A stretch of DNA of 61,425 nt from Thermoplasmata archaeon (GTDB lineage: Archaea > Thermoplasmatota > E2 > DHVEG-1): assembly GCA_003942085.1 (NCBI GenBank), contig DQIQ01000005.1:1-61425 (forward strand), in the 5' to 3' direction. A model generated the notes under the pieces. That model was not told the origin of the DNA and searched no databases. It was given only the letters and a program-made list of their open reading frames with translations. Numbering within the stretch: the first letter of the stretch is position 1; the number at the start of each line of letters is the position of its first letter. The position numbers and the translations under genes were made by a program. Shown piece after piece: positions 45,430 to 52,544 of this stretch.

Positions 45430-45629
45430 TTTTTGCCTGTTTGCCTGACAAATCTCTGAAGGTCTTTTACTGAGACTTTCAATACCTTATTGGAGGGCTG
45501 CCCGTATTCAATTAATCGTCGCACCCCGTCTCGTACCGCTTCGGACCTATTAGGATAGGTGCCTTCTTTTATCAATTCGTCTAACTGTTCCAGCATATTT
45601 TTTGTGAGTCTAATTTGAATGGTTTCCAT
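45426..45629 (-). CDS. Ribbon-helix-helix (CopG-type) transcription factor
   Basis: 67 residues. METIQIRLTKNMLEQLDELIKEG is the beta strand and first helix of an RHH dimer, and PNRSEAVRDGVRRLIE is the second helix with the usual RSEAVR motif. The C-terminal tail is basic. I start at ATG 45629 because GGTGAT precedes it by 5 nt; a GTG at 45638 overlaps that site. RHH proteins often bind tandem short repeats, and its own promoter (site G) has two GTAAT units, so it is a candidate binder of the GTAAT boxes. Confidence 0.88.
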   Translation of the reverse strand: METIQIRLTKNMLEQLDELIKEGTYPNRSEAVRDGVRRLIEYGQPSNKVLKVSVKDLQRFVRQTGKK

Positions 45630-45659
45630 TTCTATCACCGATTGTTTTCATCGCTTCGC

Positions 45660-45700
45660 ATTACAAAGCAATTACAGGTAAACGATTGTATGATATAAAA
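45660..45700 (-). promoter_or_regulatory. GTAAT box site G with TATA
   Basis: TATA ATATAAAA at 45693-45700 on the plus strand, read leftward; 17 nt later two GTAAT units (plus-strand ATTAC starts 45671 and 45660; 11-bp period). The predicted start near 45671 leaves about 40 nt to the ribbon-helix-helix gene. Confidence 0.62.
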
Positions 45701-45741
45701 CTAACCTTTCCGGATACGCTGAAACGATTGTTCATACCCAC

Positions 45742-46359
45742 CTATTTTTTCTTCTGTCCATCGATATATTTATTCAGTTCTTTTCCGGAAATCCTCAGCT
45801 TCGATATCCTTCGATGTTCATAAAACCATACTACCCCAGTAAAAACAAAAGCCGCGACCACCACGTACTGGATAAGGTTCTGCTCACCCGTTGGTACGAT
45901 GACTACATTAAAAGACCGGTGCACCTCGCTTGATTTACTCCCGTCAAGATTACTCACATTCGCCGTAAGAAAATAGACGCCTTCCTCAATACTAACTGGC
46001 AGATTAAAAGTCGCAACAAAGGAGCTCTTAGTCTCAACCGCAACCGTCTCACTGGAAGAAAGAATCATTTTTCCGTCAGCATCTAAAATTTTATAAAAAA
46101 CGACAACATCAACCCTACCCAGTGCTTCCCGGTTTCTAATTTCCGTGATCGTATGAAAGGAATTGCCTGGCCTAAACGCATCACCTTCCACAATCGAAAG
46201 AGAAATCGAAAGAGATGGGTCGGATGAGACAGCAGCGCCAACTGCATTAGTACAGAGGAACATACCGACAAGTAGCACTACCAAAAAAAATTGGAAATGT
46301 ACACGTCTCCTTTTGACCGAATGTTTGCTCTCGTAAGCTGGTATAGGTAACATCCTCAT
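45742..46359 (-). CDS. Secreted membrane-anchored protein with Ig-like domain
   Basis: 205 residues. Signal peptide or first helix about 24-43 (long basic N-terminus); an extracellular beta-sandwich (about 50-160) in the style of CARDB/NEW3-type domains (HTITEIRNREALGRVDVVVFYKIL, GVYFLTANVSNLDG); a transmembrane helix about 166-184; a short basic cytoplasmic tail. Function unknown. It is not obviously part of the ribbon-helix-helix operon, which begins about 110 nt downstream. Confidence 0.72.
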   Translation of the reverse strand: MRMLPIPAYESKHSVKRRRVHFQFFLVVLLVGMFLCTNAVGAAVSSDPSLSISLSIVEGDAFRPGNSFHTITEIRNREALGRVDVVVFYKILDADGKMILSSSETVAVETKSSFVATFNLPVSIEEGVYFLTANVSNLDGSKSSEVHRSFNVVIVPTGEQNLIQYVVVAAFVFTGVVWFYEHRRISKLRISGKELNKYIDGQKKK

Positions 46360-46474
46360 GGAAATGAATAGATCATCCTCTAAAAACGTTTATTGTTATT
46401 CATTGGCGATGATACATTTCGTATTTGTTGGTAACCAGGATAAAAAATCTGCTCCTGGTGGAAGAACGATTTTT

Positions 46475-46750
46475 TCAGAGCCGAATATAAATTGGGGGAG
46501 GGCGTGTGGGGGTCGTCTGTGGGATGGGTATATCGGTGAAACTATACTCATACAATATTTCACAAGCGTTTTCCCCCACAACGAGGATATTTGTGCATAG
46601 GGAATTTTTCAGATGGATATTTTCAGAAGTCGCGACGCTTTCTACAGCGGGCCTGTCGACCCTTCTCTCCAGATCAGGGGAATATTTCTCCTCACCATCG
46701 ATTGTTTCTGGCTCTCCAACAGTAGTCAGCGCCACTCCTTCACATCCCAT
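46475..46750 (-). CDS. Possible small protein under GTAAT site H
   Basis: 91 codons from ATG (MGCEGVALTTVGEPETIDGEE...). The first 75 residues have ordinary protein composition (AVESVATSENI, NILVVGENACEILYEY); the end is Pro-rich. A TATA and three ATTAC units lie immediately upstream, but no family or ribosome-binding site is recognised. It may be a truncated gene. Confidence 0.35.
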   Translation of the reverse strand: MGCEGVALTTVGEPETIDGEEKYSPDLERRVDRPAVESVATSENIHLKNSLCTNILVVGENACEILYEYSFTDIPIPQTTPTRPPPIYIRL

Positions 46751-46764
46751 TTCATTTGCTATAC

Positions 46765-46808
46765 GTAATTGCTTTGTAATGTTTATGTAATGTCTATGTA
46801 TTTAAAAA
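46765..46808 (+). promoter_or_regulatory. GTAAT box site H (three units)
   Basis: GTAAT starts at 46765, 46776 and 46787 (11-bp period) on the plus strand, followed 8 nt later by a palindromic TATA-like ATTTAAAA at 46800. The orientation relative to the leftward ORF is opposite to sites B, C, D and F. Confidence 0.6.
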
Positions 46809-46950
46809 GTTTTTGTCAGCCCAGATCTAAAAAAAGGAACCACCAAAACCCTGAGAAGATCCTAAAAAAAAACAAATGATACGAGAAATCACAGAACGCA
46901 TTCAAGAGACCTTATCGACTCTTTTAGGAACCTGCCAGATCAACAAGACG

Positions 46951-47352
46951 TCAATATATTCCACTAGATGCAGCATCCAGCTTTTGCGCAGAACCTACGT
47001 GTTTATTAATTCGCACCAGCAAATCATCCAGATCAAACGGCTTGGTGATATAATCAACGACGTTACCGGTCTGAAAAATAATCTGCTTTTCAGCTTCAGA
47101 ATAACGGACGACGGTCACCAAAATAATCTTTGGCTTGCACGTTTTCTCCTTAAGCTTTTCCAGTATCTCCGTCGTTTTTAGCCCAGGCATCATCACATCA
47201 AGGGAGACCAGATCAGGCTGAAAGCTATCGATTTTATCGAGAAGATCCTGCCCGTCACACGCAGTCTCAGTGACAAAACCCTCCTTCCGAAGATACAGAT
47301 TAAGCATCTCCCGTAAATCGACCTCATCGTCCACAATCATTATTTTCGTCAT
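46951..47352 (-). CDS. Single-domain response regulator
   Basis: 133 residues from ATG 47352 (GGTGG just upstream; a longer TTG frame exists). Receiver with DD at 8-9, Asp52 (LVSLDVMMPGLKTTEIL), Thr80 and Lys104 (YITKPFDLDD), and a short extra C-terminal tail. Very similar to the receiver at 16928. All catalytic residues are present. Confidence 0.92.
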   Translation of the reverse strand: MTKIMIVDDEVDLREMLNLYLRKEGFVTETACDGQDLLDKIDSFQPDLVSLDVMMPGLKTTEILEKLKEKTCKPKIILVTVVRYSEAEKQIIFQTGNVVDYITKPFDLDDLLVRINKHVGSAQKLDAASSGIY

Positions 47353-47515
47353 TTTTTTACCACCCACCACTTTTTTTACCAAACAACCTCTCGCAACACC
47401 CCATCACCATATGAAACGAAAAAATATCGCTGATGAATAGGAAAAAATAACTGACTATTCATACTCATTCACATTCCCATCCGTTTTTCCGTTAAATGTT
47501 AAGATAACCACAAAT

Positions 47516-47533
47516 GTAATGCTTATAAATTAC
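47516..47533. promoter_or_regulatory. GTAAT palindrome site I
   Basis: GTAATGCTTATAAATTAC, an inverted version of the box, in the 258-nt gap between two receiver genes. It matches site E (34368-34385) at 17 of 18 bases. Confidence 0.5.
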
Positions 47534-47610
47534 AATGTTGATAAACGCTGGGTTCTATAAAACATTTACGGACAAAAAGTAAAATTCCCGTCAACTTCCA
47601 CTGATTAACA

Positions 47611-47976
47611 CTATTTATTAAGATTTTTAAGTATCTTATCTTTAAATTCATCGATATCAAAGGGTTGAGTGATACAGTCAACGACATTCCCCGACTCTTG
47701 CATGATGCGTTTCTCTTTTTCAGAGTACCGCACGGTATTTAACAGAATGATCTTTGACTTGTTTTTCTTCTTCTTTAACGCAGCAAGGATCTTTTGTGTG
47801 GTCGTCCCTGGCATCAACACATCAAGGGTGATCAGATCTGGCTCGAACTCATTAATTATTTCAAGAAAACCAGAGACATCCTCAGCAATCGTTGTTTCAA
47901 ATCCCTCTCTACGAAGATAAAGGTCGAGCATCTCCCTAAAATCTTTTTCATCATCGACAATCAATATCCTAGTCAT
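47611..47976 (-). CDS. Degenerate single-domain response regulator
   Basis: About 121 residues from ATG 47976 (GGAGGTGAG 8 nt upstream). Same family as the receivers at 16928 and 46951, with DD at 8-9 and Asp52 (LITLDVLMPGTTT) kept. The Ser/Thr switch position is Asn80 (LLNTVRYS) and the invariant Lys is Gln104 (CITQPFD). Both residues that normally relay phosphorylation are therefore changed, so it may be a pseudo-receiver. It is 8 nt downstream of the eight-PAS kinase. Confidence 0.9.
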   Translation of the reverse strand: MTRILIVDDEKDFREMLDLYLRREGFETTIAEDVSGFLEIINEFEPDLITLDVLMPGTTTQKILAALKKKKNKSKIILLNTVRYSEKEKRIMQESGNVVDCITQPFDIDEFKDKILKNLNK

Positions 47977-47984
47977 AGTTTTTC

Positions 47985-50900
47985 TCACCTCCTTTTTCTT
48001 TCCAATCCAAATAAATCCATTTCGCTAAATCTCCGTTCGACATCCTCAACAGGTCGGAGCGGCAATGTAAAATAAAAAGTGCTGCCTGTCCCATCAGCGC
48101 TTTCAACCCAGATTTTTCCACCGCTCGCAATGACAATACCTTGCGAGATAGCAAGGCCAAGACCAGCACCACCAAATTTTCTATCAGCACCAGTATCGAC
48201 TTGATAAAACAAATCAAAAATCTTCTCTTGCTTGTCCTTTGGAATGCCTCGTCCGAAATCCTGAATTTCAAACAACACCGTTTCGTGCTGCTTTTTTACT
48301 CGTATATTAATATGAGAACCGTATGGTGAGAACTTTACCGCATTATCGATCAGGTTGATGATGACTTGTTTGATACGCTCTGTATCGGCAATCAACTCGG
48401 GGATGCCTGATTCGATTTCCGTATTGATCTTAATCTGCTTTTGACCGGAAAAAGGCTGCATGGTATCAACAACCTCAGCCAGCATACCTCTTATTTCTAT
48501 TTCATCAACGACAAATTTCATCGTACCTGACTCTAAACGCGACACATCAAGGATATCTTGAATGAGGCGGTCTAACCGATTCGTGTTCCGTAAAACAACA
48601 TCCAATGCCTGTCGTTGATCATCGTTGATCTGGCCAAGTGTCTGTTTCAACAGGATTTGTGAATACCCTTTAATCGCGGACATCGGCGTGCGCAGCTCAT
48701 GGGAGGTGATGTTAAGAAAATCTGTCTTTAGCTGATCTGTTTTTTTCAACTGAATATTCTGTTGTTCGATTTCCCGCTGATAGTTCTTCAGTTGGATATT
48801 CTGCGAATTGACTTGCTCTTCAGCATCCTTACGTTCAATGGCTAAGGATGCTTGATTGATAAACGTCTTAATGGTCTCCAGATTTTCAACCTTACAATCT
48901 TTATATGCGGAGAGAAAAACAAAACCAAATAATTTATTTTCAGCTATTAGCGGTATGACATAAATTTCATCAAAATTAATAATTTTTTTAATGTGTTGAG
49001 AAATATTTCTTGGCATTTGAGGAAGAATAATTGACTCAAAATCCTCCTCCGATATTTTTTCGAGATTTCCCCGAGTAAATTTATTTCGCCATTTATCATC
49101 TTCATAATCTAATTTCATACCTACTGGACTTCTACCAAGTATTTTCAGAATGGTTTCCATGTAACTACTATAACCAAAAAGTTTGTACACAACAAATTTA
49201 TTTGTTTTTTCATCATATTTTACTATCGTGATATAGGTATTTTTTGTCAACATTTGGAGTTTTTCTCCAACGAAATCAAAAATATGATCACAGGTCGGCA
49301 AAAGAGCAAGTTTCATGACAGCATCAGATAAAAACAGTTGGTTCTCAAGATATATTTTTTCCGTTTCCTCTGCTTTTTTACGATCGGTGATATCTATGGC
49401 AAATCCTCTTACACCGACAATCCTGCTTTCGTTTATTACCGGAGTTGAAGAAAATATTGCCGGGAAGGTCGTTCCATCTTTCCGTTGTAGTAAATATTCA
49501 TTAGCTGATGTTGATTCTCCGTTCATTACTTTTAGTATATTACTTTTTATCCGTTCGCGATCATGAGGCGCAACCGTCTGAAAAGCGTTCAAGCCCTTTT
49601 TGAATTCTTCCTGTGTATAACCAGTCAAATCAATGGATGCTTGATTGATAAACGTAAAATTCCCATGTCCATCAATCTCGAACACCATCTGTGGTAATAA
49701 ATTCACAAATTCACGATATTTTTTTTCACTTTGTACGATAGCATCCTCTGTTTTCTTCCGTTCACTAATATCAGCCGAACTGCTGATTAAAGCAACTATT
49801 TCATTGTTCATAAAGATCGGGCCAACATGTACCTCAAAAAAGCGTGATACGCCATCTCTTGTTATATATTCAGTATGATAAATATCCGGCTTGCTACTCT
49901 GTAAAACACGCTTAAAACAATTAGCTGCATCCTTTTTCCATTCTCCTGGAGTAAAATCGTAAACGCTTTTTCCGATTACATCTTCTTTGGAAAGGTCTGA
50001 AACAGGACGATTTATAAATAAAATCCGTGCTTCTTTGTCAAGTAACATTATGTGGTCAGGAGAGTTTTCTGTAATGGACCTCCATTTTTCTTCACTTTCC
50101 TTTAATTTTTCGTCTGCTTTTTTACGCTCGGTGACATCTCGTAGTATCGCAAGAAATCCTTGGTTTTTTCCATTCTTTACAATCGGGACGGCGTTGATTT
50201 CAACATAGTACTCTTCACCTTTACGGTTCATCAATTTTACTTCGTAAGCCGGGGGATGAATCCCCAGTTTACGTTGTTGAAAATTCTTCAACATATATTG
50301 CTTGCTTTCTTTTGCAATAATTTTATCCAAAACACTAAAATTTTTACCAATTAAATCTTTTCGTTCATATCCAATGCGTTGTATCCCGGCATCATTGATG
50401 TCCACTATAACCCCTTCGTTATCTAAGGAAATGATGCTGTCGCCAGCAGAATTAAAAATCGTTTTATACTTCTCTTCGCTTTCTCTAAGAATGTGCTCTG
50501 CTTTTTTTTCATTTGTGATATCTCTTACAATTAGTTGGATGGTTTTCTTTCCACCAGGATGGATGATGGGAACGTAAATATTTTGAAAATACCTACCTGC
50601 TCGTTCATCCTCAGATTCTAGATTTTTTCCTTCTTCAAGTGCCTTTCTAGCAATTTTTGCGCGTTTTTCACCTATCTCTTTAGAAAGAAGGTTAAGAATA
50701 TTTTTACCAATTAATTTTTCAGCGGGAACGCTCAAGTTTTTAGCCATTGCCGAATTAACAGATAGAATATTTCCGTCTTCATCAACTTCAATAATTAATT
50801 CAGGAGACGAATCGAACAATCTTTTATATTTTTCTTGAGAGCTGTGGAGTTCTTGTTCCGCTTTCTTCCGCTCGGTGACATCCCAGGAAATTCCTCGATA

Positions 50901-52544
50901 CCCAAGTAATCCACCGTGGTCATCAAAAAAAGGAACCACGTTCGTTTCCACGAAAACCAATCGACCCTGACTATCGTAAGCAGTTGTTTCCATTCCACTA
51001 AACGGTTTTGGAGAATCTCCTGTTGCCCTAAACTTTTTTAGTGTTTTTTCTTTATCGCCCGGAGGCATAACATCAAAAGGTGTCTTCCCAATCATTTCTT
51101 CAGGCTTAAATCCCCATAATTTCTCAATTTGTGGGCTACAATAAGTATATCGCCCCTGAGAGTCCATTTCCCAGATAAACTCACCGGTTGTTTCTATCAA
51201 ATTCTGAAATTTTTTCTGGCTTTCCCTAAGTGATATCTCCACCATTTTACGCTTGGTGATATCCTGGTTAATTGCTACGACTCCAATTTCTTTCCCGGCA
51301 ATATCTTTGATGACATTCATTGATGCATAAATGGTGATCGGTGTTCCATCCTTGTGTCTCTCGATGACATCTCCAGTCCAGTATCCATTTTTTTTAAGTT
51401 GTTTTAAGGCGTCTTCACTCGTGGTGTTGATATATTCAATTTTGAGGACATCATGGACCTTTTTATTGATTACTTCGTGTTCTTTCCATCCGAATATTCG
51501 TTCTGCGGCCACATTCCAGGTTTTTATAGTAAAATCAAAATCACTAGAAATGACTGCATCAGATACGTTTTGCAGAAGTTCTGCCTGATACCTGATTTTA
51601 TCTTCTGCTTTTTTTTGTTCAGTGATATTTCTGCAAATTCCTTCAGCCCCGATGATCTTTCCATTTCCATCATAGATCCCTTTGTTTGACTGCCGTATCC
51701 ATCGTTCGTTTCCTTCAGGGTCAATGATCTTATATTCCAATGTTTGGTGAACTCTATCGTTTATAAAATCATTCCATTTTTCTTTGATATACGCCGCTGA
51801 ATCCGGGTGGATGATCGTGCTGACAAAACGCGGCGTGTGCAGAAAATCTTCTTCACTGTACCCGAAAACAGACCGTACTGCAGGACTTATGTAATTGTAG
51901 TTTCCATCGGGAAACGAGAGACGAAAGACACACTCGTTTAACCCTTCAATGATCTCACGATATTTTTTTTCACTTTGTAAAAGAGCTTCCTCCGCCTGTT
52001 TACGCTCGGTGATGTCCATCACCACGATGCGGCATTCCTGCCCATCCTCAGCAACTTTTGCTTCAAGGTGCACCCAAAACGGTGGATGCCCCTCTCGAAG
52101 GATTGGCGTCTCGCAGGATGCTGATGCCTGACCGGTAAAAACCTGCTTGAGGAAGGAATTGAAGATGGGGCGAAAATCATCGGATACAAAAAGTGAGAAT
52201 CGTCGGTTCATCAGCTGCGAACGGTTCACGCCAAGAAGACGAGCGCCAGGGAGGTTGACCTGGCGGACCGTCCCGACACGATCCAAGGTAAAATAGCTGA
52301 CCGGGGCGAAATCATACAGATCGGTGTGTTGAGCAAGAACCACCTTTGCCTTATTCGCCCGCCTAAGCTCCTCATTTTGTAGCTCAAGCTCAATCTGATG
52401 GACTTGCAGTTCATGAAGAAGCCGCTGCGCGTCCTGTTGGGTTGGTTGCAGAGCACTAGGTTCAGACCACTGACTCTTCAGTCGTTTCTCTGCCCTGCGA
52501 CGCAGATCAGCAGCATCCGGGGGATCGCCGGGGTTCTTTTTCAT
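47985..52544 (-). CDS. Eight-PAS/GAF histidine kinase
   Basis: 1519 residues, soluble. A charged helical N-terminus (RRRAEKRLKSQ..., LLHELQVHQIELELQNEELRRA) leads to eight PAS domains from about residue 75 to 1030. A GAF-like domain (about 1045-1230), HisKA (ITSHELRTPMSAIKGY near 1280) and HATPase (IDNAVKFSP, QDFGRGIP, GGAGLGLAI) follow. The tail ends RRFSEMDLFGLERKRR. The acceptor His and ATP boxes are intact. The first ~180 codons are richer in G+C and bacterial in style, matching the upstream CheB-CheR gene; the rest is A/T-rich like the island. It shares 1 nt with the CheB-CheR gene (TAATG). Confidence 0.93.
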   Translation of the reverse strand: MKKNPGDPPDAADLRRRAEKRLKSQWSEPSALQPTQQDAQRLLHELQVHQIELELQNEELRRANKAKVVLAQHTDLYDFAPVSYFTLDRVGTVRQVNLPGARLLGVNRSQLMNRRFSLFVSDDFRPIFNSFLKQVFTGQASASCETPILREGHPPFWVHLEAKVAEDGQECRIVVMDITERKQAEEALLQSEKKYREIIEGLNECVFRLSFPDGNYNYISPAVRSVFGYSEEDFLHTPRFVSTIIHPDSAAYIKEKWNDFINDRVHQTLEYKIIDPEGNERWIRQSNKGIYDGNGKIIGAEGICRNITEQKKAEDKIRYQAELLQNVSDAVISSDFDFTIKTWNVAAERIFGWKEHEVINKKVHDVLKIEYINTTSEDALKQLKKNGYWTGDVIERHKDGTPITIYASMNVIKDIAGKEIGVVAINQDITKRKMVEISLRESQKKFQNLIETTGEFIWEMDSQGRYTYCSPQIEKLWGFKPEEMIGKTPFDVMPPGDKEKTLKKFRATGDSPKPFSGMETTAYDSQGRLVFVETNVVPFFDDHGGLLGYRGISWDVTERKKAEQELHSSQEKYKRLFDSSPELIIEVDEDGNILSVNSAMAKNLSVPAEKLIGKNILNLLSKEIGEKRAKIARKALEEGKNLESEDERAGRYFQNIYVPIIHPGGKKTIQLIVRDITNEKKAEHILRESEEKYKTIFNSAGDSIISLDNEGVIVDINDAGIQRIGYERKDLIGKNFSVLDKIIAKESKQYMLKNFQQRKLGIHPPAYEVKLMNRKGEEYYVEINAVPIVKNGKNQGFLAILRDVTERKKADEKLKESEEKWRSITENSPDHIMLLDKEARILFINRPVSDLSKEDVIGKSVYDFTPGEWKKDAANCFKRVLQSSKPDIYHTEYITRDGVSRFFEVHVGPIFMNNEIVALISSSADISERKKTEDAIVQSEKKYREFVNLLPQMVFEIDGHGNFTFINQASIDLTGYTQEEFKKGLNAFQTVAPHDRERIKSNILKVMNGESTSANEYLLQRKDGTTFPAIFSSTPVINESRIVGVRGFAIDITDRKKAEETEKIYLENQLFLSDAVMKLALLPTCDHIFDFVGEKLQMLTKNTYITIVKYDEKTNKFVVYKLFGYSSYMETILKILGRSPVGMKLDYEDDKWRNKFTRGNLEKISEEDFESIILPQMPRNISQHIKKIINFDEIYVIPLIAENKLFGFVFLSAYKDCKVENLETIKTFINQASLAIERKDAEEQVNSQNIQLKNYQREIEQQNIQLKKTDQLKTDFLNITSHELRTPMSAIKGYSQILLKQTLGQINDDQRQALDVVLRNTNRLDRLIQDILDVSRLESGTMKFVVDEIEIRGMLAEVVDTMQPFSGQKQIKINTEIESGIPELIADTERIKQVIINLIDNAVKFSPYGSHINIRVKKQHETVLFEIQDFGRGIPKDKQEKIFDLFYQVDTGADRKFGGAGLGLAISQGIVIASGGKIWVESADGTGSTFYFTLPLRPVEDVERRFSEMDLFGLERKRR

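Larger units (their letters stand above)
46360..46950. other. Mostly non-coding interval with one doubtful ORF and a GTAAT site
   Basis: About 590 nt. It contains a possible leftward ORF (46475-46750) and GTAAT site H. The stretch 46809-46950 carries A-rich runs; an ORF on the plus strand there runs antisense into the receiver at 46951 and is not supported. No tRNA or repeat array was seen. Confidence 0.45.

Noticed and set aside
25796..46791. GTAAT repeats as CRISPR, iterons of a replication origin or an integrase site
   Set aside because: Units are five conserved bases with 6-nt gaps and at most three copies, always at promoters. There are no spacers, no cas or rep gene, and no long direct repeats.
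46876..47181. Rightward ORF of 101 codons
   Set aside because: It runs antisense into the receiver gene at 46951, and no ribosome-binding site or family was seen.
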